Below are positions 35,755 through 43,741 of a DNA stretch of 64,000 nucleotides, one piece after another. The stretch comes from Prevotella sp. (GTDB taxonomy: Bacteria; Bacteroidota; Bacteroidia; Bacteroidales; Bacteroidaceae): the NCBI GenBank assembly GCA_017619755.1, contig JAFZRU010000055.1, positions 33,860 to 97,859 on the forward strand, read 5' to 3'. The position numbers and the translations under genes are program-made. The notes under the pieces were generated by a model. The model saw only the letters and a program-made list of their open reading frames with translations, was not told where the DNA came from and did no database searches. Numbering within the stretch: the stretch's first letter is position 1; each line of letters starts with the position of its first letter.

Positions 35755-37917
35755 ATGAAATACTTCAATCATTTCGTTACGGGCGCACTCGCATTCCTGC
35801 TCACCATCGGAGGAGCCACCTCGTGCACCGACAGCTTCCTGGAGGAGAACGGAGGCCACCTCCTCTCCGAAGACTTGCTCAAGACAGAGGAGGGCGCCCT
35901 GGCCATGGCCGCCGGCCTCTACGGAAACATACGCTGGCATTTCGGATATGAGTGGGCCTACGGCATCACCCTCTACGGATGCGACGAGTTCACCAACGGC
36001 GCCGACCTGACCTCCGAGCCTTGGAACAACTACGACAACCGCCTCCAGCCGCTCGACTGCACCAGAGCCTTGGGTGCAGCCAACAACAACTGCCCCCCCG
36101 TCTCCGGCCTGTGGAACCAGATGTACTATGGCATCTCCACCGCCAACCTCGTGCTCGACCGTGCTGAACAAGTGAGCAACGAGACCTCTCGCAAGAGTGC
36201 GATGGGCGAGGCATACTTCCTTCGTGGCTACAACTACTACCGCCTCTTCGCCCAGTACGGCGGCGTGGTGTTGCAGACGAAACCTGCCGAAGGCGTGACC
36301 AAGAACTTCACCCGTGCTTCCGAGGAGGAGACCCTCAACCAAGTCATCTCCGACTTCGAGCAAGCCTACAACCTTCTTCGCACCGACAAGTGGCGCGGCA
36401 ACGGCACATGGACCAAATACACCGCCGCCCACTTCCTTGCCAAGGCCCTCCTCTTCCGCCAGAGCGAGCGCTGCTCCAAATGGAACGGCTCCTACGACAA
36501 GAAGACCGACCTGGACCGCGTCATCGCCCTCTGCAACGAGGTCATCAACGCATGCCCCTTGGAGGCCGACTACGCCAACCTCTATGCCAACTGGACCGGC
36601 GTGGACTGCAAGATTGAGTCCTCATCGGAAATCCTCATGTGCGCCGAGCACAACGACGCCACCTCCACCCAAGGACGTTTTGGCAACCGCACCTACAACT
36701 ATTTCGGTCCGCAGTTCTCCAACTTCTCCGGCTCATGGGTGAAGAGAGGCCAGTTCATCGGAGAGATGGACTTCCAACGCTGCCGCCCCACGGAATATAC
36801 CTACGCCGTCTTCGACAACGTGAACGACGCCCGCATGTGGAAGACCTTCAAGACCGTCTATGGTCTCAACAACATCCCCAAGATGAAGAAGGTGACCAAC
36901 GCCGCCGGCAAGGAAGTGTCAGTGTATGACCCCGACAAGGTGGCAGAGGAGAACGGCATCAGCCTCAGCCAGGTGCCCTACATCGGCGACTACGCCATTG
37001 TCTTCATCCTCAACAAGAAGGACGACCCACGCTTCAAGGACGAGAGCACCTTCGGCACCTTCGGCCGCGGCGCCCAACCCCACACCTTCGTGCATCCTGA
37101 GACTGGCAAGTGGGTGCCCAACGTCTTCCCCGTCTATCTCGGCGGCGAGTATGTCATGTATAACTACGGCGTGAGCGGCAACACCGCCACCTCCAACGTC
37201 TTCTGCGGCATCAACAAGACCACCGACGGCTCCCGCACGGCAGAGAAGGGCGATGCTCACCGCGACGTCATCATGGCTCGCACCGGCGAGACCTACCTCA
37301 TCAAGGCCGAGGCCCAGGTGAGGCTTGGCAACTACCAGGACGCCCTCACCACCGTCAACCAGCTCCGTGCCCGTGGTCAGTGGAAGGCCGGCGAGGACCG
37401 CGAGTATTATGTCGATGGCTCCATCGCCTTCGCATCCAACTCCACCAACGGTGCCACCAGTGCTTGCGTGGATGAGACCAACACCAAGATGACCAACCAG
37501 AAGGTATGGGAAGTGTCCAACCCATGGAAGAGCTCCTACTACCTCTCCACCGGCATCGCCCGCACCACCGACGCCTCCAACCTCCAAATCACCAGCATCA
37601 ACAACCTGCCGGCAGAGGACGAGGCTGTGCTTTCCGCACTGGGCTGCACCGGCGACTACGACCGCATGCTCAACTTCATCTTCAACGAGCGCACCCGCGA
37701 GTTGCTTGGTGAGTGGAACCGCTGGGAAGAGCTGAGCCGCGCCGGCCTGCTTATCCGCCGCGCCAGGGCATTCAATCCCGAGGCCGCACCCAGAATCACC
37801 GCCAACAAGCACGAACTGAGGCCCATCCCGCAGACATTCATCGACGTGCTGCAGAACGAGGACGGCACCAACCTGAGCGACGAGCAGAAGCAAGCCTGGC
37901 AGAACCCCGGCTATTGA
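35755..37917 (+). CDS. SusD/RagB-type surface glycan-binding lipoprotein
   Basis: A lipoprotein signal (FLLTIGGATSCTDSFLEENG) places the lipid-modified Cys at residue 24. The SusD fold is seen in the TPR-rich part (SAMGEAYFLRGYNYYRLFAQYGGVVL) and the conserved end (IFNERTRELLGEWNRWEELSRAG and LRPIPQTFID). At 720 residues it is longer than the usual 500-600, with extra sequence in the middle. It is cotranscribed with susC and forms the lid over the transporter. Confidence 0.96.
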   Translation: MKYFNHFVTGALAFLLTIGGATSCTDSFLEENGGHLLSEDLLKTEEGALAMAAGLYGNIRWHFGYEWAYGITLYGCDEFTNGADLTSEPWNNYDNRLQPLDCTRALGAANNNCPPVSGLWNQMYYGISTANLVLDRAEQVSNETSRKSAMGEAYFLRGYNYYRLFAQYGGVVLQTKPAEGVTKNFTRASEEETLNQVISDFEQAYNLLRTDKWRGNGTWTKYTAAHFLAKALLFRQSERCSKWNGSYDKKTDLDRVIALCNEVINACPLEADYANLYANWTGVDCKIESSSEILMCAEHNDATSTQGRFGNRTYNYFGPQFSNFSGSWVKRGQFIGEMDFQRCRPTEYTYAVFDNVNDARMWKTFKTVYGLNNIPKMKKVTNAAGKEVSVYDPDKVAEENGISLSQVPYIGDYAIVFILNKKDDPRFKDESTFGTFGRGAQPHTFVHPETGKWVPNVFPVYLGGEYVMYNYGVSGNTATSNVFCGINKTTDGSRTAEKGDAHRDVIMARTGETYLIKAEAQVRLGNYQDALTTVNQLRARGQWKAGEDREYYVDGSIAFASNSTNGATSACVDETNTKMTNQKVWEVSNPWKSSYYLSTGIARTTDASNLQITSINNLPAEDEAVLSALGCTGDYDRMLNFIFNERTRELLGEWNRWEELSRAGLLIRRARAFNPEAAPRITANKHELRPIPQTFIDVLQNEDGTNLSDEQKQAWQNPGY

Positions 37918-37980
37918 TCATCAATTAGAACCGCAATTCAGAATAGGTATATGTATTAGGTTTTTTTTGTAAAAAGAGAC

Positions 37981-38019
37981 GCGGTGGTTGTCTGTGACAG
38001 ACGGCCACCGCATTTTTTT
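37981..38019 (+). terminator. Rho-independent terminator of the susCD operon
   Basis: GCGGTGG (37981-37987) pairs with CCACCGC (38005-38011), with further GTCTG/CAGAC pairing inside the loop, followed by a run of seven T. Confidence 0.85.
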
Positions 38020-38052
38020 GATGGGGCACTTGTTTCCACATGCACATCGTTG

Positions 38053-38130
38053 CCAAAAGGCAAACACCAAGAACCTGGTGCTACTGTAGGGGTGGACTTT
38101 ATGTCCATCCGCTCGTCCGTCAGGACGAAT
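38053..38130 (+). repeat. 78-bp repeat, copy 1
   Basis: Identical over 78 bases to 40359-40436. It begins CCAAAAGGCAAACACCAAGA and ends CGTCCGTCAGGACGAAT, with an inner hairpin (GTCCGTCAGGAC). The two copies are direct repeats bracketing the AAA-ATPase gene. The head, with CACCAAGAACC and later TGTAGGG, resembles the RAYT-flanking repeat units at 62.3-63.5 kb. Confidence 0.9.
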
Positions 38131-38737
38131 GTTTGACACAGAGCCTTCCATATAACAAATGGCTCCATAACCCCTGTTTCTATCAGGCGGGCGAAGCCCA
38201 TAAAAAATCGCAACTCTGTTGCGTAAAAATCACCCCGACCCTTTGACCTTCGGTCGAAGGCACTTACGCTCGGCAAAGAGAAAATTGCATTTTCTCTTTG
38301 CTCTCGCTTACTCGTGCCTTTTTATGGGTCGAGGGTACCTTAATGTCAGAGCGACGAGTAGACAATTATTTCGATAAGCCAAATGAGCAAAGTGAAACTT
38401 GTTTCGACTTTGCCATGGCGAGAAATAATCGCCGTAGGCAACGGTTGAGCCCCCTCCCGATGTCGGGAGGGGGACGGGGGGTGAGTAGGTACCCCTCCTT
38501 AGGATAAGGAGGGGGCGGGGTGGTTGTGACCATCCAAGCCGTAGGCTTGGGAAAACGTTATTCGGGGCTTCATTTTGTGTGTTACCCAATTCGTTACTCA
38601 ACAAAACCAAAATAAAAAAGCATTTTTTATTTTGCATTTCGCTCACCTTGCACTACTCTGCTGACGCGAAGATAGGCGGCGCCTCAACAAACAAAATAAA
38701 AATTGCTTTTTTATTTTGATTTGTCTTCGGCTTGCAC
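38131..38737. other. Intergenic region with hairpins and repeated promoter-like blocks
   Basis: No convincing gene. It holds GC-rich near-palindromes (CCCCCTCCCGATGTCGGGAGGGGG at 38450-38474; a second run CCTCCTTAGGATAAGGAGG near 38492-38511). It also holds two similar AT-rich blocks, AAAATAAAAAAGC...TTTTATTTTG followed by CTTGCACTA. The second of these carries the promoter of the next gene, so the first may be a decayed duplicate. Confidence 0.6.
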
Positions 38738-38745
38738 TATCTTTG
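38738..38745 (+). promoter_or_regulatory. Promoter of the AAA-ATPase gene
   Basis: TATCTTTG is a perfect TAnnTTTG box; a TTTG lies 19 bases upstream as the -33 element. A good ribosome-binding site (AAAGGAG) precedes the ATG at 38762. Confidence 0.75.
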
Positions 38746-38761
38746 CAAGAAAAAAGGAGCC

Positions 38762-40339
38762 ATGGGTAAATACATTAACACGGGAAACGAAGGGTTTTGT
38801 TCCGCACGCAAAGGCGAATACGTGGACAAGTCGGGACTGATTGCCTTGGTGAACAACAAGCTTTTCTCTGAAATGCGTTTCACATGCGTGAGCCGCTGCC
38901 GCCGTTTCGGAAAGTCGATGGCGGCAAAGATGCTCTGCGCCTACTACGACAAATCCTGTGACTCAAGAGCGCTCTTCGCCGACTTGGAGATAGCCCATGC
39001 CCCGTCGTTTGAGGAGCACCTCAACAAATACCCGGTCATCTACCTCGACCTGACCTCCTTCATCGTGCGTTACAAGGACGAAAGCATCGTGGCGCAGATG
39101 GACAAGGCCTTGAGGGAGGAGGTCGTGGAGGCATACCCCAACGTGGAGGTGAAGGAGACCGACGACCTGATGGACTGCCTCTTCCGCATCGCCGACGCCA
39201 CGGGCGAGCGGTTCATTTTCATCATCGATGAGTGGGATGCCATCTGCCGCGAGTTTCCTTCCGGCACCACGGCCATGGACCGCTACGTGGGGTGGCTGCG
39301 CCGCATGTTCAAGGACGTCATCGCCAACAGGGTCTTCGCCGGCGTCTATATGACCGGCATCCTCCCCATCAAGAAATACCAAACACAATCTGCCCTGAAC
39401 AACTTCCAAGAATACTCCATGGTGAAGCCCGGCGGAATGGCCCGCTTTTTCGGCTTCACCAAGGACGAGGTGCGAGCATTGGCAGAAAAACATAGTATGG
39501 ACTTCGACGAGTTGGAGAAATGGTACGACGGCTACCAGATAGGCAACGAACTGTCCATCTTCAACCCCAACTCGGTGATGACGGCCATCAAAGAACAATG
39601 GTGCGAGGGATACTGGAGCCGCACGGGAGCCGCAGATTCCGTGACCCACTACATCCAGATGAACTACGACGGTCTGAAGGACGACATCATCGCCATGCTC
39701 GCCGGGGAGCGGCGACCCGTCAACCCCGTCGGCTTCAAGAACGACACATCCATCATTCTCAGCCGCGACGACGTGCTCACCGTTCTCATACATTTGGGAT
39801 ATCTCACCTACGACCGCGTTCACCAGGAGTGCAACATCCCCAATCGCGAGGTGGCGGGCGAGATGGAGATTGCCGTCAGGGACACAGGATGGAGCAACGT
39901 AGCCGAAGCCCTGAAACAATCAAAGCAACTCCTCCAAGCCACCCTTAATGGCGACGCAGATGCCGTGGCGCAGGGTGTCGATGCTGCACACGACGACAAC
40001 ACCAGCATTCTCTCCTATAATAATGAGAACTCCATGGCTTGTGTGCTGAGCATCGCATACTATTATGCGAAAAACGATTACATCATCCATAGAGAATTAG
40101 CATCCGGTAGGGGTTTCGCAGATTTGGTGCTGCTTCCCCGCAAGAACGTCTCCTCCCCCGCCCTCGTGTTGGAGCTGAAATACGACAAGGAAGCCGACAC
40201 CGCCATCGAGCAAATCAAGCGGAAGAAATACCCTGCCAAGGTGGCGCAACACACTGGCGAACTCCTCCTTGTGGGCATCAATTACGACAAGGATACAAAG
40301 ACCCACACCTGCATCATCGAGCGGTGGGAGAAAGAATAG
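38762..40339 (+). CDS. AAA-ATPase-like protein with C-terminal PD-(D/E)XK nuclease domain
   Basis: A 525-residue protein of a family much expanded in Bacteroidetes (AAA-ATPase_like plus PDDEXK_9, formerly DUF1703). The N-terminus has YVDKSGLIALVNN and the atypical P-loop CVSRCRRFGKSMAAKML; FIFIIDEWDAIC is Walker B. The C-terminus has GRGFADLVLLP...ALVLELKYDKE, the D...ExK nuclease core. The role is unknown; links to mobile or defence functions have been proposed for the family. It stands alone with its own promoter between two identical 78-bp repeats. Confidence 0.88.
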   Translation: MGKYINTGNEGFCSARKGEYVDKSGLIALVNNKLFSEMRFTCVSRCRRFGKSMAAKMLCAYYDKSCDSRALFADLEIAHAPSFEEHLNKYPVIYLDLTSFIVRYKDESIVAQMDKALREEVVEAYPNVEVKETDDLMDCLFRIADATGERFIFIIDEWDAICREFPSGTTAMDRYVGWLRRMFKDVIANRVFAGVYMTGILPIKKYQTQSALNNFQEYSMVKPGGMARFFGFTKDEVRALAEKHSMDFDELEKWYDGYQIGNELSIFNPNSVMTAIKEQWCEGYWSRTGAADSVTHYIQMNYDGLKDDIIAMLAGERRPVNPVGFKNDTSIILSRDDVLTVLIHLGYLTYDRVHQECNIPNREVAGEMEIAVRDTGWSNVAEALKQSKQLLQATLNGDADAVAQGVDAAHDDNTSILSYNNENSMACVLSIAYYYAKNDYIIHRELASGRGFADLVLLPRKNVSSPALVLELKYDKEADTAIEQIKRKKYPAKVAQHTGELLLVGINYDKDTKTHTCIIERWEKE

Positions 40340-40358
40340 CCTCATATCCATCACATCA

Positions 40359-40436
40359 CCAAAAGGCAAACACCAAGAACCTGGTGCTACTGTAGGGGTG
40401 GACTTTATGTCCATCCGCTCGTCCGTCAGGACGAAT
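40359..40436 (+). repeat. 78-bp repeat, copy 2
   Basis: Exact match of 38053-38130 in the same orientation, beginning 19 bases after the stop of the ATPase gene. Confidence 0.9.
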
Positions 40437-40490
40437 TCCTGCCACGAGGCTGAACCACACCAAGACCGAAACGCGGTCTCCGCTCAATAA

Positions 40491-40521
40491 CCCGGGGTGC
40501 TCACTGCACTCGTACCCCGGG
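40491..40521. repeat. REP-like hairpin
   Basis: Perfect 8-bp arms CCCGGGGT and ACCCCGGG enclose a 15-base loop. It may also act as a bidirectional transcript stabiliser at the 3' end of the minus-strand island, since no classical T-tract terminator is seen. Confidence 0.55.
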
Positions 40522-40602
40522 ATGCCATAACGGTGATGACAACGACCCTAACGGGGTTGCCCTGAAACATACCTATACGGAAACATACTAACAATCAAAA
40601 AA

Positions 40603-41142
40603 CTATGCTACCAATAATAAAGCAGCAATAATGCCAAACCCTTCCGCAGCCTTCATTCCACTCCACAAGTCATCAGTCAACTTATGCTCAATGATGTAAT
40701 CGCGCAACTTTATCCGCCAAACTTTGTTTTGTAACAATATCCATAATGCTTCATCGAAGTAAGCATATTCAACATTTTCTTTTAACCATGCCAAAGATGG
40801 AGTTCGGCTCTTACGGTGATGGTCTCCAGGACAATTCAGATGCCAAAAGCCATCACTTTCAAGATGCCAGAAAGGTTTCTCAATACCCGTCTTATTCTCA
40901 AACTGTGATTCTTTAGCATATTGTGACATCAACATTTTGTATCTCCCTTCAAGCCAGTCATTGATGATAAACTGATTGTTACTGAACACATTAGCTTCAA
41001 TTCCATCGATGATAGCCACCATTAACACAGGCTTAGCTAAGATGGTCTCACCATGTATTTTTGCTTGCCTTATGTTCATTATTCGTTTCGTGTAGTACTG
41101 ATAGCACTGCTCGTAACTGAAGAATTGTATCACTTTATTCAT
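40603..41142 (-). CDS. Stand-alone sulfur-binding-domain (SBD)-like protein
   Basis: A 178-residue protein that appears to consist only of a domain like the phosphorothioate-DNA-binding (SBD) domain of PT-dependent McrA nucleases. LAKPVLMVAIIDGIE (residues 36-49) corresponds to the HKPLLLL helix, and IEKPFWHLESDGFWHL (residues 87-102) to the PFWRLQNDG-W core. There is no HNH or other nuclease motif. The start is ATG 41142; an upstream in-frame ATG at 41172 lies inside the -7 box. It has its own promoter, 3' of the main operon. The domain call is by pattern, not alignment. Confidence 0.68.
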   Translation of the reverse strand: MNKVIQFFSYEQCYQYYTKRIMNIRQAKIHGETILAKPVLMVAIIDGIEANVFSNNQFIINDWLEGRYKMLMSQYAKESQFENKTGIEKPFWHLESDGFWHLNCPGDHHRKSRTPSLAWLKENVEYAYFDEALWILLQNKVWRIKLRDYIIEHKLTDDLWSGMKAAEGFGIIAALLLVA

Positions 41143-41169
41143 AGCCCTTATAATGTCGATTTGCAAGGG

Positions 41170-41177
41170 CAAAGATA
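41170..41177 (-). promoter_or_regulatory. Promoter for the stand-alone SBD-like gene
   Basis: On the minus strand TATCTTTG matches TAnnTTTG exactly, with TTTG 20 bases upstream as the -33 element. It lies in the 100-bp gap after the main operon and fixes the start at 41142. Confidence 0.75.
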
Positions 41178-41243
41178 CTAATATTTTAGAACAAATCCAA
41201 ATGCAATTATTTTAATAGACAAGAATAAAGTTCACAACTGCCT

Positions 41244-43124
41244 TTACCGATTCTTTCGTAGTATAAAATTACCCTCAATAGATTCAACCTCCGATATTGT
41301 GCTGATGATTTCTTCTACGTCTTTATCCTTAATGGTTGCCCCCCATGCTGATCTACTAATTGTTCTAACAATATCTTTTATTTTGGCTGGTTTCCTAAAA
41401 AAACCCATAGCTCGAAGAATAGCTTGTTTCCTTGCCTCATATTGTGGACTCTTAATAATTCTCAATTGATTACTACTCAGATTTTGGCTATTGTCCGTTT
41501 CTGTTGTATTCGCTGTGGTATCAGAAACCAAAACTCCTTGATAGTTATACCATTCACCTTTAACTTTCAATTTGCACTCTTCAAAACAAGGACTATCGAC
41601 AATTTCCTCCACTACCTCACTATAGTCATAAGCGGCATCCACAACCCTATACAACTTTGAATTTGGATACGCTATTATCTTTTTACCACCTTTCATCCAC
41701 GCTTCACCATTATACAACATAACCTTTATTGTGAAGCATTCTTTCTTCAAGTTTAGCCGGTAGAGATTTCCACCCATATATTTGAATTTTCCATCAGTTG
41801 AAAAAACTTTCTCACCATATTTATTTAGAATAAAGGCTCTTGAAAGCGTATTATTAATATTGAACTCGTTTGAACTTTCATTCTTCTCAACCAGACTTTC
41901 GAGTGGCTGACTAATAATATCCTCTTGCCCATAAGTATATTCTATCAGACCGAGTTTATCTAAGCGAGCCTTTATAGCCAGCTCTGATCTTCCAACAATT
42001 GCAGCGATTGTGGCGAAATCTAAACCTTGTTGAAATAATCTTTCCAATTGTTTCTCTTCATTTTTTGTCCAAGGTTTACCTTTTCTATTCTCTTTAGCAT
42101 AGTCTCTTTCTGGAATGACATTATGGATTGCTATTGGTATATCGTTTGAAACCGTCTCTGACTGTAAAGACTCTTTTATTGGTAAATCTGCAACTTTTTT
42201 TTCATTTATAGGTTCTATATCCACTTCAATATTATTATTGCCACGCAATTCATCGATAGCTTTTTCAATCTTATCTATTATCCCCAATGAACCATATTCA
42301 CTCATTAGAGAAATCTTCAAATCAGACAAGAAATTATCATAGGTGAATGCAAACGATGGTAAAATATCGCCCTGTCTAACAGGTTGATTAACTATCTTGT
42401 CAAGCAAATCATATACTGTAGGACAAATTTCTTTAAACAATCCTCTTTCATAACGATGATTCTTTAAGAAGGAGAAATATTCAATATTTAGAACTATTTG
42501 CAAATCTTCATTTAGTTCCTGAAACTGGCGTATTAATCCATCATCGACTTCCATAGAAACTTTTCTTTCATCATCTTCTTTTTGCGAAATAATTCTTTGG
42601 TACTCAGAAAGAGCAGCGATAGAATGGTCTATTATGTTATCCGCACTATCTGCCATTCTATCTATCTGCTCTTCAGATAATGTTGTATATGTTTCCAATA
42701 ATGCTCGTTTCAGCAATGAGCGGCCTGAAGCAATTGTCATCAAAAAATACAAATCATCATCAAGTTCTGCACATCTAATGGATTCTTTTAATTTCGCTTC
42801 TGATGGCTTAATTTTGGTGTCTCGCATAAGAGAAAGAATTTCCTCTTTTCCTCTAATAGGTACAATATGCCAAAAACTGTCATTCTGTAAATACCAAAAT
42901 GGCAAGTATGCATCTGGATGGAAAAGGGGCTCTTCTGGCAAGACTCTATTCCATACTTTCAAAAACATCGACTTTAACGTGTCATTGTAGAAGATTTCGT
43001 TATCCACCAAGATGCTCTGCTCATACAGTTCTATTATTGTTAGCATTAAAACTGCCTTATGAGGAGATTTTCGCCCATATTTATTATTGGTTCTAAGGTT
43101 TTTGAAAGTTTCAACGTAGTCCAT
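41244..43124 (-). CDS. SBD-like/helix-turn-helix fusion protein, putative phosphorothioate-DNA reader
   Basis: A 626-residue protein. Residues 18-90 match the SBD pattern of PT-dependent restriction enzymes: SPHKAVLMLTII, then FHPDAYLPFWYLQNDSFWHI, followed by the all-helical half to about residue 150. The expected C-terminal HNH nuclease is absent. Residues 351-393 (PWTKNEEKQLERLF...IAAIVGRSELAIKARLDKLGL) form a Myb/SANT-like helix-turn-helix, and the last 80 residues look like a winged helix. It would bind DNA but not cut it. It lies 11 bases after the 200-aa gene in a tight operon. Confidence 0.72.
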   Translation of the reverse strand: MDYVETFKNLRTNNKYGRKSPHKAVLMLTIIELYEQSILVDNEIFYNDTLKSMFLKVWNRVLPEEPLFHPDAYLPFWYLQNDSFWHIVPIRGKEEILSLMRDTKIKPSEAKLKESIRCAELDDDLYFLMTIASGRSLLKRALLETYTTLSEEQIDRMADSADNIIDHSIAALSEYQRIISQKEDDERKVSMEVDDGLIRQFQELNEDLQIVLNIEYFSFLKNHRYERGLFKEICPTVYDLLDKIVNQPVRQGDILPSFAFTYDNFLSDLKISLMSEYGSLGIIDKIEKAIDELRGNNNIEVDIEPINEKKVADLPIKESLQSETVSNDIPIAIHNVIPERDYAKENRKGKPWTKNEEKQLERLFQQGLDFATIAAIVGRSELAIKARLDKLGLIEYTYGQEDIISQPLESLVEKNESSNEFNINNTLSRAFILNKYGEKVFSTDGKFKYMGGNLYRLNLKKECFTIKVMLYNGEAWMKGGKKIIAYPNSKLYRVVDAAYDYSEVVEEIVDSPCFEECKLKVKGEWYNYQGVLVSDTTANTTETDNSQNLSSNQLRIIKSPQYEARKQAILRAMGFFRKPAKIKDIVRTISRSAWGATIKDKDVEEIISTISEVESIEGNFILRKNR

Positions 43125-43135
43125 ATTTTACTATG

Positions 43136-43738
43136 TTACAATTCTTCTGGAATATCATCGTTTTCTTCAGCAACTCTATGTTTATCCGTCAATTGGAGGA
43201 AAATATCAAGAAAAGCTCTATTTGAGAAAAAATAAGCCGGATCATCTTTTAGTTTCTCTTCCATAACAGAAAAGCCATAGTTGGCATATTCTTCCATTGT
43301 GGTTACTAAGGCAGATGCCGCACTTTCAACTTTAACATCGCCTTTGTCAACAGCAATCCAATCTATTTCAGTCATTGCAACTAAGGCAATAAAAAGATAA
43401 GATCGTAATCCAGAATATGCTTTTCTGAATTTCTTCGAATCAAGATTCCCCCACTTATTTATAGGTTGACCAAGTTTTTTGTTTTCATCTGATAAAGGCA
43501 ATTTTTTTCTAGCATACAAGCCAATGAAAAAAGCCATAATGTATACCTCATATCCCGAACCGAGTATTTTTCCTTTAGCCGTTGTATTCTCCGAAGCTCC
43601 TATCCCGTAATCAGATAGTACTCTAAGGACACTTTGTTCATATTTTGTTTCAAAATATGCATCTTTACGACCCCAGATGTCTATAAGTTTCTCATCCTTT
43701 TTAATAAGGTCTTCTATTTCACTGAATGTTTTAGCCAT
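43136..43738 (-). CDS. Unknown 200-aa protein in the DndE position
   Basis: I do not recognise a family. The protein is soluble, mostly helical, and contains SGYEVYIMAFFIGLYARKKLPL and RSYLFIALVAMTEIDWIAV. It lies 3 bases after the DndD-like gene, where dndE would be in a canonical dnd operon. It is larger than DndE (about 110-130 aa) and lacks its ribbon-helix-helix-like sequence. It could be a functional stand-in that presents DNA to the DndC/DndD complex; this is inference from position. Confidence 0.6.
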   Translation of the reverse strand: MAKTFSEIEDLIKKDEKLIDIWGRKDAYFETKYEQSVLRVLSDYGIGASENTTAKGKILGSGYEVYIMAFFIGLYARKKLPLSDENKKLGQPINKWGNLDSKKFRKAYSGLRSYLFIALVAMTEIDWIAVDKGDVKVESAASALVTTMEEYANYGFSVMEEKLKDDPAYFFSNRAFLDIFLQLTDKHRVAEENDDIPEEL

Positions 43739-43741
43739 AGT

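Noticed and set aside
77-37893. Many long antisense open frames opposite GC-rich genes (for example 2258-2818, 34392-35768 and 36919-37893, minus strand)
   Set aside because: They mirror strong coding genes with C/G-ending codons, have low-complexity Val/Gly/His-rich translations, and match no family pattern.
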